Shown here: piece after piece, positions 36,867 through 47,644 of the stretch
How the letters are laid out: each line of letters starts with the position of its first letter
Numbering within the stretch: the first letter of the stretch is position 1
NCBI RefSeq assembly: GCF_002288225.1
Contig: NZ_CP016777.1
Coordinates: 992,001-1,056,000, forward strand
Direction of reading: 5' to 3'
DNA: 64,000 bases
From: Candidatus Planktophila dulcis
Lineage (GTDB): Bacteria > Actinomycetota > Actinomycetes > Nanopelagicales > Nanopelagicaceae
Made by a program: the position numbers and the translations under genes
Notes under the pieces: generated by a model
What the model saw: the letters and a program-made list of their open reading frames with translations, nothing else
Told to the model about the DNA's origin: nothing
The model's database searches: none

Positions 36867-37858
36867 TAAAGAACCACGCCTAAATTCTTATAGGTGGTTG
36901 CAATCGTCTCTTGCGCAACCGCCCGAGCTTTCTCAGATCCTTGATGCAAAATCTGTAAGAGGTGCTTTTCATCTTCAAGCAACTCCATTGCCCGTGCGCG
37001 AATAGGGCGTAGGTATTCAACAACCACATCTGCAACTGCTGCCTTAAAGTCTCCATAGCCCTTGCCATCAAATTCATTTTCGAGCTCTGCAATTGTGCGC
37101 CCTGAGAGCGCTGAATGGATCGTAAGAAGGTTACTGATGCCAGGCTTTTGCGCCACGTCATACTTCACTTCGCGCCCCGCATCAGTCATCGCACTCTTAA
37201 TCTTCTTCAAGTTTGCCTCTGGTGTATCCATGATTTCAATAACGCCTGCAGCCGATCCTGCAGATTTACTCATCTTTGCAGTTGGTTCTTGAATATCGTT
37301 GATCTTTGCAGCTGTCTTTAAAATATATGCCTCAGGTAATTGGAAGGTCTGTCCATAGCGCGCATTAAATCGTCCAGCTAAATCGCGAGTGAGTTCAATG
37401 TGTTGTCGTTGATCCTCGCCCACAGGAACGAAGTGCGCTTGATAGAGCAGGATGTCTGCAGCCTGCAACATCGGATAGGTAAAGAGCCCAACCCTTGCAG
37501 AATCAGCTCCTGCCTTAGAAGACTTATCTTTAAATTGCGTCATGCGACTTGCTTCACCGAAACCAGTCAGGCACTCCATGATCCAACCCAATTGATTGTG
37601 CTGCGGAACTTGTGACTGCACAAAGAGCGTGGACTTCTCGGGTGAGATGCCGAGTGCAAGCAATTGTGCTGCAGATGCCAGAGTGCGCTTACGAAGTAGA
37701 GCAGGATCGGTTTCGATAGTGAGCGCATGCAGGTCCACGATGCAATAGAAAGCATCGTGACCGTCCTGGAGTTCCACCCATTGCTTTACAGCACCTAGAT
37801 AATTTCCCAGGTGGAAAGAATCACTGGTTGGCTGAATGCCAGAGAGAACGCGCTTCAT
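36866..37858 (-). CDS. trpS: Tryptophanyl-tRNA synthetase
   Basis: 330 aa class Ib synthetase. The HIGH variant is HLGN in [12 protein letters not shown] and the KMSKS loop is [24 protein letters not shown] is the tryptophan-site motif. It charges tRNA-Trp. Its stop overlaps the BMP protein 2 start (TAATG). Confidence 0.96.
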   Translation of the reverse strand: MKRVLSGIQPTSDSFHLGNYLGAVKQWVELQDGHDAFYCIVDLHALTIETDPALLRKRTLASAAQLLALGISPEKSTLFVQSQVPQHNQLGWIMECLTGFGEASRMTQFKDKSSKAGADSARVGLFTYPMLQAADILLYQAHFVPVGEDQRQHIELTRDLAGRFNARYGQTFQLPEAYILKTAAKINDIQEPTAKMSKSAGSAAGVIEIMDTPEANLKKIKSAMTDAGREVKYDVAQKPGISNLLTIHSALSGRTIAELENEFDGKGYGDFKAAVADVVVEYLRPIRARAMELLEDEKHLLQILHQGSEKARAVAQETIATTYKNLGVVL

Positions 37859-37878
37859 AGTTGTAATTCTCGCACGAC

Positions 37879-39174
37879 TTAGTAGTTACGCGAGATCAAT
37901 AGTCGGCCAGCGCGCTTTCCTTCCATAGAAAGCACTGTGATTCGGACTCCATTAACTCCAACAATGTCGCTAATAACCGGTATTCGACCGAGGAAATGCA
38001 TCACAAAACCGCTTGCGGTTTCATAAGGCCCTTCTGGGAGTTCGATTCCCGTCTGCTCTAGAAGGTCTTCCAGGGAGATCAGGCCATCAATTTCGAAGTC
38101 ACCTGTGCGAGATTCAAGAGAGACATCTTTCTCATCTCCATCATATTCATCGCGAATATCACCGATAAGGGTTTCGACAAGATCTTCGAGGGTAACGATG
38201 CCATCTGTTCCACCATATTCGTCAAGAACGATTGCTAAATGCTGGCGCTGATTACGCATCTCAGTCAGCGCAGGCAAAATTCCATTAGTTCCAGGTAAAT
38301 ACATAATATTGCGTGCAAGTTCTTGAATCTTTGCATTGGAATTTGCAAGCGAAGTATCGAGCAAGTCGCGCACATGGATAAATCCAATGACTTCATCAGA
38401 TGAGCCACGAACAACCGGATAGCGTGAATGTGCCTTTTCGATAGCGAGCGCAATTGCCTTACTCACCGTCAGCGATGCATCCATAAAATCAACTTCAGTA
38501 CGCGGAACCATCACTTCATGAACCTGGCGCTCTGATGCGTTAAATACTTCTTCAACGATGTCACGTTCTTCATCGGTAAGGGCAGCATGACCTGCAACGA
38601 GATCTAGGAGCTCCTCTTCTGAAATCTGAGCACGTTGCTCTTTAGGGTCAATCCCAAAGAGGCGAACGACAAGACTTGTTGAGTGCGAAAGAATCCAGAT
38701 GATGGGGCGGAAAAGATGGGTAAGGATCTGCACGATTCCAGCGGATGCAAGTGCAATCTCCTCCGCGCGATAGAGAGCAATTCTCTTAGGAACAAGCTCG
38801 CCGAATACAAGTGAGAAGTAAGCGATGATAAGAGTGACACCAACGAGTGATGTTGTATTGGCGGTCCTAGAAGCAACTCCTAGTTCTTCAAGCCAAGGGA
38901 TCACATAGACGCCAAGTTTTTCGGCGCCTAGGGCTGCCGAGAGAAATCCCGTGACTGTTACACCGACTTGAAGGGCTGCTAAGAGTCTGTTGGGATTTGC
39001 TGCAACTTCGGCAACCTTTGCCCCGCGCTTTCCCCGTGTAGCGATCTGCTTGATCTGGCTTTCGCGCAGGGAGATTAGGGCAATCTCAGCTGCGACAAAG
39101 AGTGCTCCCAGAAAGATGAGGCCGACGACAAGGGCTACTGCAGGGAAGATAGATCCCGGGGGGTGGCTTTCCAT
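37879..39174 (-). CDS. CNNM/HlyC-CorC family membrane protein
   Basis: 431 aa. A DUF21 membrane domain with four helices ([21 protein letters not shown] to about residue 175), then a CBS pair ([34 protein letters not shown]) and the C-terminal CorC/HlyC domain. CNNM-type proteins export Mg or Co, but substrate is unproven here. The ATG at 39174 lies 9 nt after TAGACT (39184-39189), nearly leaderless. Confidence 0.92.
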   Translation of the reverse strand: MESHPPGSIFPAVALVVGLIFLGALFVAAEIALISLRESQIKQIATRGKRGAKVAEVAANPNRLLAALQVGVTVTGFLSAALGAEKLGVYVIPWLEELGVASRTANTTSLVGVTLIIAYFSLVFGELVPKRIALYRAEEIALASAGIVQILTHLFRPIIWILSHSTSLVVRLFGIDPKEQRAQISEEELLDLVAGHAALTDEERDIVEEVFNASERQVHEVMVPRTEVDFMDASLTVSKAIALAIEKAHSRYPVVRGSSDEVIGFIHVRDLLDTSLANSNAKIQELARNIMYLPGTNGILPALTEMRNQRQHLAIVLDEYGGTDGIVTLEDLVETLIGDIRDEYDGDEKDVSLESRTGDFEIDGLISLEDLLEQTGIELPEGPYETASGFVMHFLGRIPVISDIVGVNGVRITVLSMEGKRAGRLLISRNY

Positions 39175-39235
39175 GATGTGAGAAGTCTAGCGAAAGCACT
39201 TCCTAAACGCTCCCCTGTGACATAGCCTTGCCCAC

Positions 39236-39305
39236 GCTGGTCAACCGACCAGCACCTTCATCCTCGGACCGTCGGGCACGTACCTGCCCGGATAAGGAAA
39301 TGTAA
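39236..39305 (+). promoter_or_regulatory. Structured 5' leader of the MsiK-like gene
   Basis: Two perfect hairpins stand in the 134-bp gap: GCTGGTC-AACC-GACCAGC (39236-39253) and CGGGCA-CGTACC-TGCCCG (39273-39290). AAGGAA at 39294-39299 is the ribosome site for the ATG at 39309. A minimal ATG-TAA start-stop pair lies between them at 39300-39305. No known riboswitch class is recognised. Confidence 0.45.
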
Positions 39306-39308
39306 AAA

Positions 39309-40391
39309 ATGGCATCAGTTGTATTCGAAAACGCATCACGTATCTACCCAGGCACAACAGCTCCTGCAGTAGACAAGCTCAACCTCACCGTCGCAGATGG
39401 AGAGTTCCTTGTTCTTGTTGGACCATCAGGTTGCGGTAAGTCAACATCACTTCGTATGTTGGCAGGACTTGAAGAGATCGACGGTGGTCGAGTTCTTATT
39501 GGAGATCGTGACGTCACAAACGTTGCACCAAAAGATCGCGATATCGCGATGGTCTTCCAGTCATATGCGCTCTACCCACACATGACCGTTGCAGAGAACA
39601 TGGGCTTCGCACTCAAGATCGCAGGCGTCGATAAGGCAGAGCGTGAGAAGCGAGTTCGTGAAGCAGCTAAGTTGCTCGACCTTGAGCCATACCTAGAGCG
39701 CAAGCCAAAAGCGCTTTCAGGTGGACAGCGTCAGCGCGTTGCAATGGGTCGCGCGATTGTTCGCGAACCACAAGTGTTCTTAATGGATGAACCACTTTCA
39801 AACCTTGATGCGAAGTTGCGCGTTGCAACTCGTACACAGATCGCCGCTCTTCAGCGTCGCCTTGGAATTACAACTGTTTACGTAACACACGACCAGGTTG
39901 AAGCTATGACCATGGGTGATCGCGTTGCAGTTCTTAAGGATGGCTTGCTCCAGCAAGTCGATACTCCTCGTAATCTCTACGATAAGCCAGCAAATGCATT
40001 CGTTGCAGGCTTTATCGGCTCTCCTGCAATGAACCTTCTTACCGCACCTGTATCAGGCGGAAAGGCTCAACTCGGAGATCTCAATATTGATGTTCCAGCA
40101 TCTGCTGGCTCATCTGTCACAGTAGGTATTCGTCCAGAAGGTTGGATCCCTGCAGATAAGGGCTTCCACGTTCTCGTAGAAGTTGTTGAAGAACTTGGTT
40201 CTGATGCATTCGTCTATGGAAAGCCTGCAGATAGCAATGTGAAGTTTGCAAATGCAACTGAAGAAGGCGTTCAAGTAATTGTTCGCTGGGATCCAAAGAA
40301 TCCACCTAAGGCTGGTCAGACAGTCACAGTGGCAAACGTTGCAGGTGCTCTACACCTCTTTGATTCAACAACAGGTCTACGCATTAACTAA
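39309..40391 (+). CDS. Sugar ABC transporter ATPase (MsiK/UgpC-like), orphan
   Basis: 360 aa. Walker A GPSGCGKST at 38-46, Q-loop MVFQSYALYPHMTV, signature LSGGQRQRV, Walker B FLMDEPLSNLDA, His switch VTHDQVEAM, then the MOI/TOBE region with VGIRPEGW. This is the MalK/MsiK group. No permease or binding-protein genes are near, so it may be a shared ATPase serving several sugar importers, as MsiK does in Streptomyces; that is inference. Confidence 0.93.
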   Translation: MASVVFENASRIYPGTTAPAVDKLNLTVADGEFLVLVGPSGCGKSTSLRMLAGLEEIDGGRVLIGDRDVTNVAPKDRDIAMVFQSYALYPHMTVAENMGFALKIAGVDKAEREKRVREAAKLLDLEPYLERKPKALSGGQRQRVAMGRAIVREPQVFLMDEPLSNLDAKLRVATRTQIAALQRRLGITTVYVTHDQVEAMTMGDRVAVLKDGLLQQVDTPRNLYDKPANAFVAGFIGSPAMNLLTAPVSGGKAQLGDLNIDVPASAGSSVTVGIRPEGWIPADKGFHVLVEVVEELGSDAFVYGKPADSNVKFANATEEGVQVIVRWDPKNPPKAGQTVTVANVAGALHLFDSTTGLRIN

Positions 40392-40403
40392 GTCCAACTT
40401 AGT

Positions 40404-40437
40404 AAAAAGCCCGTCGCATCACTGCGGCGGGTTTTTT
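40404..40437. terminator. Bidirectional terminator between MsiK-like and S51 genes
   Basis: AAAAAGCCCGTCGCA-TCAC-TGCGGCGGGTTTTTT, a GC-rich stem with one T-G wobble, a run of T on the plus side and a run of A upstream that becomes T on the minus strand. It serves two convergent genes. Confidence 0.9.
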
Positions 40438-41122
40438 ATTCCTCAAATTCGAGCGAACCACGTAAGACGTGAACTTTGCCGCGACCATATCTACGCCACG
40501 CATCAGTAAGCACAAGGGCGGTGTTCTCATCAATTCCAAGCAGAGTTCCTCTGGTAATGCTCTGTGTAATAAATGCTGCAACGCGGTCAGGTAACCAGCC
40601 AAGCATCTTGTCGTAGTGCGGAATCACTTCAATATCAGGAAGCAGTGCAAGGCCTTCGCTATGTTGAGAGCGGCGCAAACCCATAATGCTTCCACCAAAG
40701 GCCATAGCCCCTGCAGAACATCCAGCAAGGGAAGTGCCGGTTCGCCACTCTTCAACAATCTTCTGCCACACAGGTGAATCTCGATAAATCTCGGCAACGC
40801 GATGAGGGTCTCCCCCAGAGAAGTAGATCAACCCTGCATCTTTTATCGCATCTACAAATTCTGCGTTGAACGCATCATCACGTTCGTGAATCGGCAGGTA
40901 AATACATTCACTACCAATACGATCAGATTGTTCTTGACCCAGACGCTTCCACTTCTCACGGCTTGCATCGCCTTCATGCGAGGAGGCAGTTGGGATCTGT
41001 ATAAAGGTATTTCTCTTACCCTTAGAAATAGCACGATGCAGAAGCTGTGTTTCCAGCTCCTGCATCTGTACTGAATATTCACCAGAACCTACGAGCGCAA
41101 TCGCACCTGGGTTCTGATCCAT
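40436..41122 (-). CDS. Peptidase S51 (dipeptidase E/cyanophycinase-like)
   Basis: 228 aa. The nucleophile elbow SLAGCSAGAMAFGG carries Ser, and IYFSGGDPHRVAEIY and the early IALVGSGEYS are S51 family motifs. Members include aspartyl dipeptidase E and cyanophycinase, and some are type-1 glutamine amidotransferase-like proteins without known substrate. It follows icd by 21 bp with an intervening imperfect hairpin. Confidence 0.85.
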   Translation of the reverse strand: MDQNPGAIALVGSGEYSVQMQELETQLLHRAISKGKRNTFIQIPTASSHEGDASREKWKRLGQEQSDRIGSECIYLPIHERDDAFNAEFVDAIKDAGLIYFSGGDPHRVAEIYRDSPVWQKIVEEWRTGTSLAGCSAGAMAFGGSIMGLRRSQHSEGLALLPDIEVIPHYDKMLGWLPDRVAAFITQSITRGTLLGIDENTALVLTDAWRRYGRGKVHVLRGSLEFEE

Positions 41123-41148
41123 AGGCTTTCTTAAGCCGAAGCTTTAAG
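41123..41148 (-). other. Imperfect UUCG hairpin at the icd-S51 junction
   Basis: On the minus strand CTTAAAGC-TTCG-GCTTAAG with outer GGCTT/AAGCC pairs, spanning the icd stop. No T-run follows, so it is more likely a transcript-stabilising or processing hairpin than a terminator. Confidence 0.35.
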
Positions 41149-42358
41149 CCATCGCCTTCTTAAGATTTTCATCGATTGAGTTAAGGAACTCTTCCGTCGT
41201 TTGATATGGCGCAGTCTTTGAGATCAGAAGCGCGAGATCCTTTGTCATCTTTCCCTGTTCTACAGTCTGAATACAGACCTGCTCAAGAGTCTTTGAAAAC
41301 TTCGCAAGTTCAGCGTTGTTATCAAGCTTTGCGCGGTGAGCAAGACCTTGAGTCCAAGCAAAGATGGATGCAATCGGGTTGGTAGATGTTGCCTTGCCAG
41401 CCTGGTGATCGCGGTAGTGACGTGTCACAGTTCCGTGAGCTGCCTCTGATTCGCAGACCTTTCCATCTGGTGTCATCAATACAGATGTCATCAAACCAAG
41501 TGAGCCGTAACCCTGTGCGACGGTATCTGACTGAACATCTCCGTCGTAGTTCTTACAAGCCCAGACATAGCCACCTTCCATACGAAGTGACATTGCAACC
41601 ATGTCATCGATAAGGCGGTGCTCATACCAAATTCCTGCAGCTTCAAATTCAGCCTTGAACTCTGCTTGATAAATCTCTTCAAAGATATCTTTAAAGCGTC
41701 CGTCATATGCCTTAAGGATGGTGTTCTTTGTTGAAAGATAGACGGGGAACTTACGAAGCAGTCCGTAGTTAAGGGATGCGCGAGCAAAGTCGCGGATGGA
41801 ATCATCGACGTTATACATCGCCATTGCCACACCTGATGATTCAAATTTAAAGACTTCAAACTCTTGAGGTGCAGATCCATCTTCAGGAACGAAAGAGAGT
41901 GTGAGCTTTCCAGCTCCTGGAACCCTAAAATCTGTTGCGCGGTATTGATCACCAAATGCGTGGCGACCGATAACAATCGGCTTAGTCCAATGTGGAACAA
42001 GACGTGGAACGTTGCTGATGATGATTGGTTCGCGGAAGATCACGCCACCAAGGATGTTGCGGATAGTTCCGTTGGGAGACTTCCACATCTTCTTCAGGCC
42101 AAACTCTTCAACGCGTGCTTCATCAGGAGTAATAGTTGCGCACTTAATACCAACGCCATGCTTCTGAATTGCTTTTGCAGAGTCGATAGTGACCTGATCA
42201 TCGGTTGCATCGCGGTGTTCCATGCCAAGGTCGTAGTACTCAAGGTTGACGTCGAGATAAGGCAGGATCAACTTATCCTTGATGAACTGCCACATAATGC
42301 GGGTCATCTCATCGCCATCGAGCTCTACAACTGTGCCTTCTACCTTGATCTTTGACAT
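41144..42358 (-). CDS. icd: NADP-dependent isocitrate dehydrogenase
   Basis: 404 aa, the homodimeric eukaryote-like type (as mycobacterial Icd1): [55 protein letters not shown] and [13 protein letters not shown]. It oxidises isocitrate to 2-oxoglutarate in the TCA cycle. A GGAGA site precedes the ATG. It follows mdh by 26 bp in the same direction. Confidence 0.96.
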   Translation of the reverse strand: MSKIKVEGTVVELDGDEMTRIMWQFIKDKLILPYLDVNLEYYDLGMEHRDATDDQVTIDSAKAIQKHGVGIKCATITPDEARVEEFGLKKMWKSPNGTIRNILGGVIFREPIIISNVPRLVPHWTKPIVIGRHAFGDQYRATDFRVPGAGKLTLSFVPEDGSAPQEFEVFKFESSGVAMAMYNVDDSIRDFARASLNYGLLRKFPVYLSTKNTILKAYDGRFKDIFEEIYQAEFKAEFEAAGIWYEHRLIDDMVAMSLRMEGGYVWACKNYDGDVQSDTVAQGYGSLGLMTSVLMTPDGKVCESEAAHGTVTRHYRDHQAGKATSTNPIASIFAWTQGLAHRAKLDNNAELAKFSKTLEQVCIQTVEQGKMTKDLALLISKTAPYQTTEEFLNSIDENLKKAMA

Positions 42359-42384
42359 TATCTTCTCCGGTTAGTTTCTTGTGA

Positions 42385-43335
42385 TTAAAGAGTTAAAACA
42401 TCTGCTTGCTTAGCGCGGACTGCTTCAGCAGCTTCCTTCAGGGATGCAACTTCTGCATCGGTGAGCTTGCTTTCAACAACCTTGCGAATACCACTCTTGC
42501 CAATCTCTGCTTCAACGCCGAGATAAACACCTGAGATTCCGTATTCGCCATCAACCCATGCACACACTGGCATCACAGCACCTGAATCTTCGATAACAGC
42601 CTTTGCCATACGGGCAGCGGCTGCAGATGGTGCGTAATAAGCAGAACCTGTCTTAAGGAGTGCAACAACTTCTGCGCCACCATTGCGTGTGCGATCAACA
42701 AGTTCATCAATCTCAGCTTGTGACAACTTATCCGACAGTGGAACGCCACCAACGGTGCAGCGACTTGGAACTGGCACCATGGTGTCACCGTGTGATCCAA
42801 GGGTCAGAGTCTTGACCGACCCCACTTCAACGCCGAGCTTTTCAGCAACAAAGTTGGTAAAGCGCGCAGTATCAAGCATTCCTGCTTGACCCATCACGCG
42901 GTTCTTAGGAAAGTTAGTAGCAATCTGAGCAAGTGCTGTCATCTCATCAAGTGGGTTTGAGACCACGATAATGACCGCATTCGGTGAGTGCTTAGCGATA
43001 TTTTCTGCAACGCCACGGACGATGCCAGCATTAACGCCAATCAAATCCATACGGCTCATACCAGGCTTACGTGGAAGGCCTGCTGTAATGACAACTACAT
43101 CTGAGTTAGCTGTCTTTTCATATCCAGCGCCTTCAGCAGTTGTGGTTGCTCCAGTGATCTTGGTTTCGAATCCTTCGATGGAACGTGATTGGTTCATATC
43201 GAGCGCCAAGCCTTCAGGCTTTCCCTCGAGAATATCTGTTAATACAACTTCATCGAAGATGTTGTATTCGGCAAGACGAAGAGCTGTTGTTGAACCATAG
43301 AAACCTGCACCTACAACGGTGACTTTCTTTGACAT
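42385..43335 (-). CDS. mdh: Malate dehydrogenase, LDH-like type
   Basis: 316 aa. NAD loop VVGAGFYGSTTALRLAE, VITAGLPRKPGMSRMDLI (Arg pair expected for malate), NPLDEMT, and catalytic His in GSHGDTMVPVPS. This is the lactate-dehydrogenase-like MDH form, whereas most actinobacteria carry a different MDH with a GAAGQIGY NAD loop at the same locus (from memory). It interconverts malate and oxaloacetate. AAAGGAAAA lies before the ATG. Confidence 0.93.
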   Translation of the reverse strand: MSKKVTVVGAGFYGSTTALRLAEYNIFDEVVLTDILEGKPEGLALDMNQSRSIEGFETKITGATTTAEGAGYEKTANSDVVVITAGLPRKPGMSRMDLIGVNAGIVRGVAENIAKHSPNAVIIVVSNPLDEMTALAQIATNFPKNRVMGQAGMLDTARFTNFVAEKLGVEVGSVKTLTLGSHGDTMVPVPSRCTVGGVPLSDKLSQAEIDELVDRTRNGGAEVVALLKTGSAYYAPSAAAARMAKAVIEDSGAVMPVCAWVDGEYGISGVYLGVEAEIGKSGIRKVVESKLTDAEVASLKEAAEAVRAKQADVLTL

Positions 43336-43387
43336 AAAAGTTTTCCTTTTTAGCTAGAACTGGATATATCTTGACGTCGAGAGAACT

Positions 43388-43615
43388 CTACAACCCCTTC
43401 GGAAGGGCTATTGCCAGACCAAAGAGAATGATTGCAATTGCCAGCGGGAGGTAGCGCTCAATTCGTCGCTTATCCCACTGAGAGAGGGCAATCACACCGG
43501 TGCCAGCTGAGATCAGCAGGGCGCCAGTGCGAACAAATCCTGCAATGCCTGCAAGAACGCCGAGTGAAATCGCGATGTATGCAGCGCGAAGTTGAAGGCC
43601 TGTTATCGCTCGCAT
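43388..43615 (-). CDS. DUF3017 small membrane protein
   Basis: 75 aa with membrane helices at about 8-30, 31-45 and 54-70 ([18 protein letters not shown]) and a [10 protein letters not shown] loop. This matches DUF3017, of unknown function, always close to folD in actinobacteria. It overlaps folD by 13 bp. Confidence 0.85.
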   Translation of the reverse strand: MRAITGLQLRAAYIAISLGVLAGIAGFVRTGALLISAGTGVIALSQWDKRRIERYLPLAIAIILFGLAIALPKGL

Positions 43616-44445
43616 GCATCAACCACATTCGTCAACAGCATTGCACGCGTCATTGGTCCAACGCCTCCAGGCATCGGTGCAACAAATGCAGCCACATTCA
43701 TCACGCCAGGATCAACATCGCCAAGCAATCCTGCATCTGTGCGAGATATTCCAACATCGAGGACTGTAGCCCCTGGCTTAATCATCTCGGCCTTAAGGAA
43801 ATGCGCCTTGCCAATTGCAGCGACGACAATATCTGCGCGCTTTGTATGAGCTGCTAAATCTTTTGTTCCAGTATGAGTAAGAGTCACTGTTGCATTCTCT
43901 TGCTTACGAGAAAGAAGAAGTCCGAGTGGGCGTCCAACAGTGAGCCCGCGACCAATGACAACAACTTCTGCTCCCGCAAGTGAAATCTTGTAATGGTTAA
44001 TCAGTTCCACGATTCCGCGAGGTGTGCATGGAAGTGGTGCGTCATAACCTGCAACGAGTCGACCTAAATTCATTGGGTGTAATCCATCAGCATCTTTATC
44101 AGGATCAATCGCTTCAAGAATTACTTGAGTATCAATCCCGTTCGGAAGTGGAAGCTGCACGATATATCCCGTGCACTCACTTGCTGAGTTAAGATCTTTA
44201 ATCGCAGCAAGAACATCTGCTTGCGTAGCAGATGCGGGGAGATCAATACGGATGGAGTTAATGCCAACTTCTTGGCAGTCGCGGTGCTTGCCACTCACAT
44301 AGGAGTGTGAACCTGGGTCATCACCAACAAGGACAGTTCCTAGCCCCGGAGTAATTCCCTTAGCTTTAAGAGCGACGGTGCGAGCAGCAAGGACTTTCTT
44401 GATGGATGCGGCAAGTGCCTTGCCATCAAGTACTTCTGCGCTCAT
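43603..44445 (-). CDS. folD: Methylenetetrahydrofolate dehydrogenase/cyclohydrolase
   Basis: 280 aa. [40 protein letters not shown] and [16 protein letters not shown] with [11 protein letters not shown] are FolD signatures. It interconverts methylene- and formyl-THF, supplying PurN and PurH next door. A leaderless-type box stands 6 nt before the ATG. Confidence 0.96.
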   Translation of the reverse strand: MSAEVLDGKALAASIKKVLAARTVALKAKGITPGLGTVLVGDDPGSHSYVSGKHRDCQEVGINSIRIDLPASATQADVLAAIKDLNSASECTGYIVQLPLPNGIDTQVILEAIDPDKDADGLHPMNLGRLVAGYDAPLPCTPRGIVELINHYKISLAGAEVVVIGRGLTVGRPLGLLLSRKQENATVTLTHTGTKDLAAHTKRADIVVAAIGKAHFLKAEMIKPGATVLDVGISRTDAGLLGDVDPGVMNVAAFVAPMPGGVGPMTRAMLLTNVVDACER

Positions 44446-44451
44446 GAGTGA

Positions 44452-44457
44452 ATCCTA
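44452..44457 (-). promoter_or_regulatory. -10 box of a leaderless promoter (folD)
   Basis: TAGGAT on the minus strand, 6 nt before the ATG at 44445, in the 21-bp gap after purH. Confidence 0.45.
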
Positions 44458-44466
44458 TTGGCTGCT

Positions 44467-46014
44467 CTATGCGTGTGAGAAATGTCGAGTGCCGGTAAAG
44501 AACATTGCCACGCCTGCCTTGGTGGCTGCAGCGATTACTTCTTCATCGCGCACACTTCCCCCTGGCTGAACAATTGCCGTAACCCCTGCTGTGGTGAGGA
44601 TTTCTAGACCATCAGCAAATGGGAAGAATGCATCCGATGCTGCCACACTTCCTGCGACGCGATCTCCTGCGCGATCTACTGCAAGCTTTGCAGAATCAAC
44701 GCGATTGACCTGACCCATACCAATTCCTACTGCTGCACCTTCTTTAGCAAGCAAGATTGCATTGCTCTTCACAGCGCGCACTGAGCGCCAGGCAAATACA
44801 AGATCCTTCATTACATCTGCTGAAACAGGTGAGCCTGTTACCTGATTCCAATTCTTTGCATCATCGCCTTCAGCGCTAATCAAATCTGTCTGCTGCACAA
44901 GCACTCCCCCAGATACTGGGCGAAGTTCAAGTGGAGATATCTGTGTTGTAGGGCATGTGAGAATTCGAATAGATGGCTTCTTCATTAATATTTCACGGGC
45001 TGCTGGTTCATACTCCGGGGCAATAATTACTTCAGTAAAAATCTGTGAAAGTGGCTGCGCCATTGCAACGGTAACTTTTCTATTCGCCGCAACTACGCCA
45101 CCGAAGGCCGACACTGGATCACATGCATGTGCCTTTGCATAGGCATCTGCAATATCTGAACCCACTGCAACTCCACAAGGGTTTGCATGCTTGATGATGG
45201 CAACACAGGGTTCGGAGTGATCAAGGGCTGCTCGCCATGCAGCATCTGCATCGGTGTAATTATTAAATGACATCTCTTTGCCATGTGATTGAACTGCGTT
45301 CACAATTCCGGCAGGGCCGCCTCGATATATCGCAGCCTTCTGATGCGGGTTCTCGCCATAGCGCAATGAATTCTCGCGCTTCCAAATAAGTCCCAGCCAA
45401 TCGAGATCTTCCACCTCATGGCTCATCGTTGATCCAAGCCAGCTTGCGATAGTCAGGTCATATTCAGCTGTTGTGCGAAAGACATCAAGTGCCAAACGTT
45501 TACGTTCTTCATCAGTAAATCCACCAGCTTTAATGGATGTAATGACATGGTCGTATTGAGATTCATTACAAACAACAGCTACAGAACCGTGGTTCTTTGC
45601 AGCTCCCCGCAGCATGGAAGGGCCACCGATATCAATCTGCTCTATGCACTCAGCAAAATCAGCACCTGATGCAATCGTTGATGCGAAGGGGTAAAGATTG
45701 ATGACAACCAAATCAAAGGGAGCGATATCTAGATCTGCAATCGCTTTGAGATGTTCTGGATTATTCTGATCAGCCAAGATTCCTGAGTGGATCTTTGGAT
45801 GCAACGTCTTCACACGACCGCCCATGATTTCTGGGAAACCTGTGTAGTTACTGACTTCAGTAACGGCAATGCCAGCACCAGCTAGAGTCTTTGCTGTAGA
45901 TCCTGTTGAGAGAATTTCAACACCAGCATCTGATAGACACTTACCGAGTTCAAGAAGTCGCTCTTTGTCATAGACGCTGACAAGTGCGCGTCGTATTGGT
46001 TTGCGATTAGCCAT
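44467..46014 (-). CDS. purH: Bifunctional AICAR formyltransferase/IMP cyclohydrolase
   Basis: 515 aa from the ATG at 46014, fixed by GGAGA six nt upstream; an in-frame start at 46056 is rejected. N-terminal MGS-like IMP cyclohydrolase domain ([36 protein letters not shown]) and C-terminal AICAR transformylase ([38 protein letters not shown]). It performs the last two steps to IMP. It overlaps purN by 8 bp. Confidence 0.95.
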   Translation of the reverse strand: MANRKPIRRALVSVYDKERLLELGKCLSDAGVEILSTGSTAKTLAGAGIAVTEVSNYTGFPEIMGGRVKTLHPKIHSGILADQNNPEHLKAIADLDIAPFDLVVINLYPFASTIASGADFAECIEQIDIGGPSMLRGAAKNHGSVAVVCNESQYDHVITSIKAGGFTDEERKRLALDVFRTTAEYDLTIASWLGSTMSHEVEDLDWLGLIWKRENSLRYGENPHQKAAIYRGGPAGIVNAVQSHGKEMSFNNYTDADAAWRAALDHSEPCVAIIKHANPCGVAVGSDIADAYAKAHACDPVSAFGGVVAANRKVTVAMAQPLSQIFTEVIIAPEYEPAAREILMKKPSIRILTCPTTQISPLELRPVSGGVLVQQTDLISAEGDDAKNWNQVTGSPVSADVMKDLVFAWRSVRAVKSNAILLAKEGAAVGIGMGQVNRVDSAKLAVDRAGDRVAGSVAASDAFFPFADGLEILTTAGVTAIVQPGGSVRDEEVIAAATKAGVAMFFTGTRHFSHA

Positions 46015-46567
46015 TGGTCTTCTCCAGAGTTGGTAAGAGTTCTGCAATGGTCGCAACTATGAGACCCCGTTCCACAATCTTAATGCGCTCGTGCAGTGAC
46101 TCCTGCGTATCGCCAGCAAGGATCTCCACGCGCTCCTGAGCAATCACCTGGCCTGTATCAACGCCTGCATCGACCCAATGAATCGTTGTTCCAGTCTGCG
46201 TGGCCCCAGCAGCCAGAGCATCGCGAACAGCATGGGCTCCTGGAAATAGTGGCAAGAGAGCAGGATGGCTATTGATGATCTTAAATTTGCTGGTGATGCG
46301 CTCGGAGAGAATGCGCATAAACCCTGCACTCACAACGAGGTCTGGTTTGAGAGCTGCAATAAGAGTTTCAAGCTCGCGATCCCACTCTGTGCGATCTGGC
46401 AACATGGGAATCGTAAAAGTTTCAATATGTGCTGTGTGTGCGCGTTCTATAACAGCTGCATCTTTCTGATCTGAGATCACCGCAACGATATCTGCATCAA
46501 GCTGTGCGTCAAAGATTGCTTGAGCAAGGGTTCCACTTCCTGATGCGAGGATGACAATCCGTTTCAT
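46007..46567 (-). CDS. purN: Phosphoribosylglycinamide formyltransferase
   Basis: 186 aa. [15 protein letters not shown] opens the fold; [23 protein letters not shown] with catalytic Asn/His, and the Asp motif [15 protein letters not shown] follow. It transfers formyl from 10-formyl-THF to GAR. It overlaps the PerM-like gene upstream by ATGA. Confidence 0.95.
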   Translation of the reverse strand: MKRIVILASGSGTLAQAIFDAQLDADIVAVISDQKDAAVIERAHTAHIETFTIPMLPDRTEWDRELETLIAALKPDLVVSAGFMRILSERITSKFKIINSHPALLPLFPGAHAVRDALAAGATQTGTTIHWVDAGVDTGQVIAQERVEILAGDTQESLHERIKIVERGLIVATIAELLPTLEKTNG

Positions 46568-47637
46568 CGCAGATTTCTATTCATAATCAACATCGTTGCA
46601 GCAGCTCCCAGTCCCACTTCAACTGCTATTGAGAGTGCAAATTTCCATATAGAAACTCCCATCGCACCCATCTCAGCTGTCATCAGCGAACCACTTGCTA
46701 GATATCCAATAAGAATGGCTCCCACAACTGTGAAGGTATAACTCTGAATTAGCGCTTGTATTCCATAGACAAGTGACCATCGAGCAAGGAGAACTCCTAG
46801 TCCAATAAATAGAAGAATTCCAAAGAGTGCATATGGTTGCTTACCTGTTGGGAGAATGCCAAGAAGTGGCAGCGCCGGTATTTGTCCCAATTGATACCAC
46901 AATGGTGAAACGAGAGTTCCTGCACCCACAGCCAATCCAGTTCCTGCAAAGTATGAAGCTAGCGCAACTGCGGCATTTGGAAGATAGAGAACGTTGAGGA
47001 AGAGAAGTAATAAGCCACCAAAGAAACCAGGCTGCAGTGTTGTCGTGATGTCTTTTACTTGAGAAAAGTTAATGAAGATCAATATGGTAACCATGGTCAG
47101 AGATGCGCCAAGGATCAAAGCCCATATGCGCGCAGCAATACGAACTGGGCGTGAGAGCGCAACCCGGACGCCTGCAGTGAGAGTGGCAACGAGTGCTATC
47201 AAGAATGCAATCAGAGGAGCTAAATACCACTGCGGTGTGATTGCATCAGACTTACTTAAGAATGAAAGAGCTGTAACAAGGAGTGCATACAACGCCGCGA
47301 AAATGATGCGCACGCCGTTGATATCGTGGAAATCTCCTTGCAGGCGATCTGCTGCACGATTAAATGCAGAGCGAATTGCAATGAATGGAAGAACCACTCC
47401 TCCAATCGGCAGATAGGTCAGATACCCAGCTATTCCTGTTGGTGGAAGTTCTAATTGAAAAGGTATGTGGTGCGCACCAAGCCAAATCCAGACAGCGCCT
47501 CTTATGGGATCTGTCGTACTGCCACTTGCACTACCTGCGGTAGCCCAAGCGATGAGTGCGAGAAATGAAAATGGGAGGAGAAGAAAAGCGGCGCTACGTA
47601 TTACATGAGACAACGAGACCGAGAGGACGCGTTGCAT
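46564..47637 (-). CDS. PerM/DUF6350-like polytopic membrane protein
   Basis: 357 aa, about ten hydrophobic segments and few charged loops. No catalytic motif. The DUF6350 family (including the mycobacterial cell-division protein PerM) occupies this exact place between sucCD and purN in actinobacteria, which is the main support. A role in division or wall integrity is inference from that family. Confidence 0.75.
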   Translation of the reverse strand: MQRVLSVSLSHVIRSAAFLLLPFSFLALIAWATAGSASGSTTDPIRGAVWIWLGAHHIPFQLELPPTGIAGYLTYLPIGGVVLPFIAIRSAFNRAADRLQGDFHDINGVRIIFAALYALLVTALSFLSKSDAITPQWYLAPLIAFLIALVATLTAGVRVALSRPVRIAARIWALILGASLTMVTILIFINFSQVKDITTTLQPGFFGGLLLLFLNVLYLPNAAVALASYFAGTGLAVGAGTLVSPLWYQLGQIPALPLLGILPTGKQPYALFGILLFIGLGVLLARWSLVYGIQALIQSYTFTVVGAILIGYLASGSLMTAEMGAMGVSIWKFALSIAVEVGLGAAATMLIMNRNLR

Positions 47638-47644
47638 AGGAGAA

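Noticed and set aside
39300-39305. ATG-TAA as a regulatory start-stop element
   Set aside because: AAGGAA touches this ATG directly, too close for initiation there, and suits the ATG at 39309; kept only as a side note.
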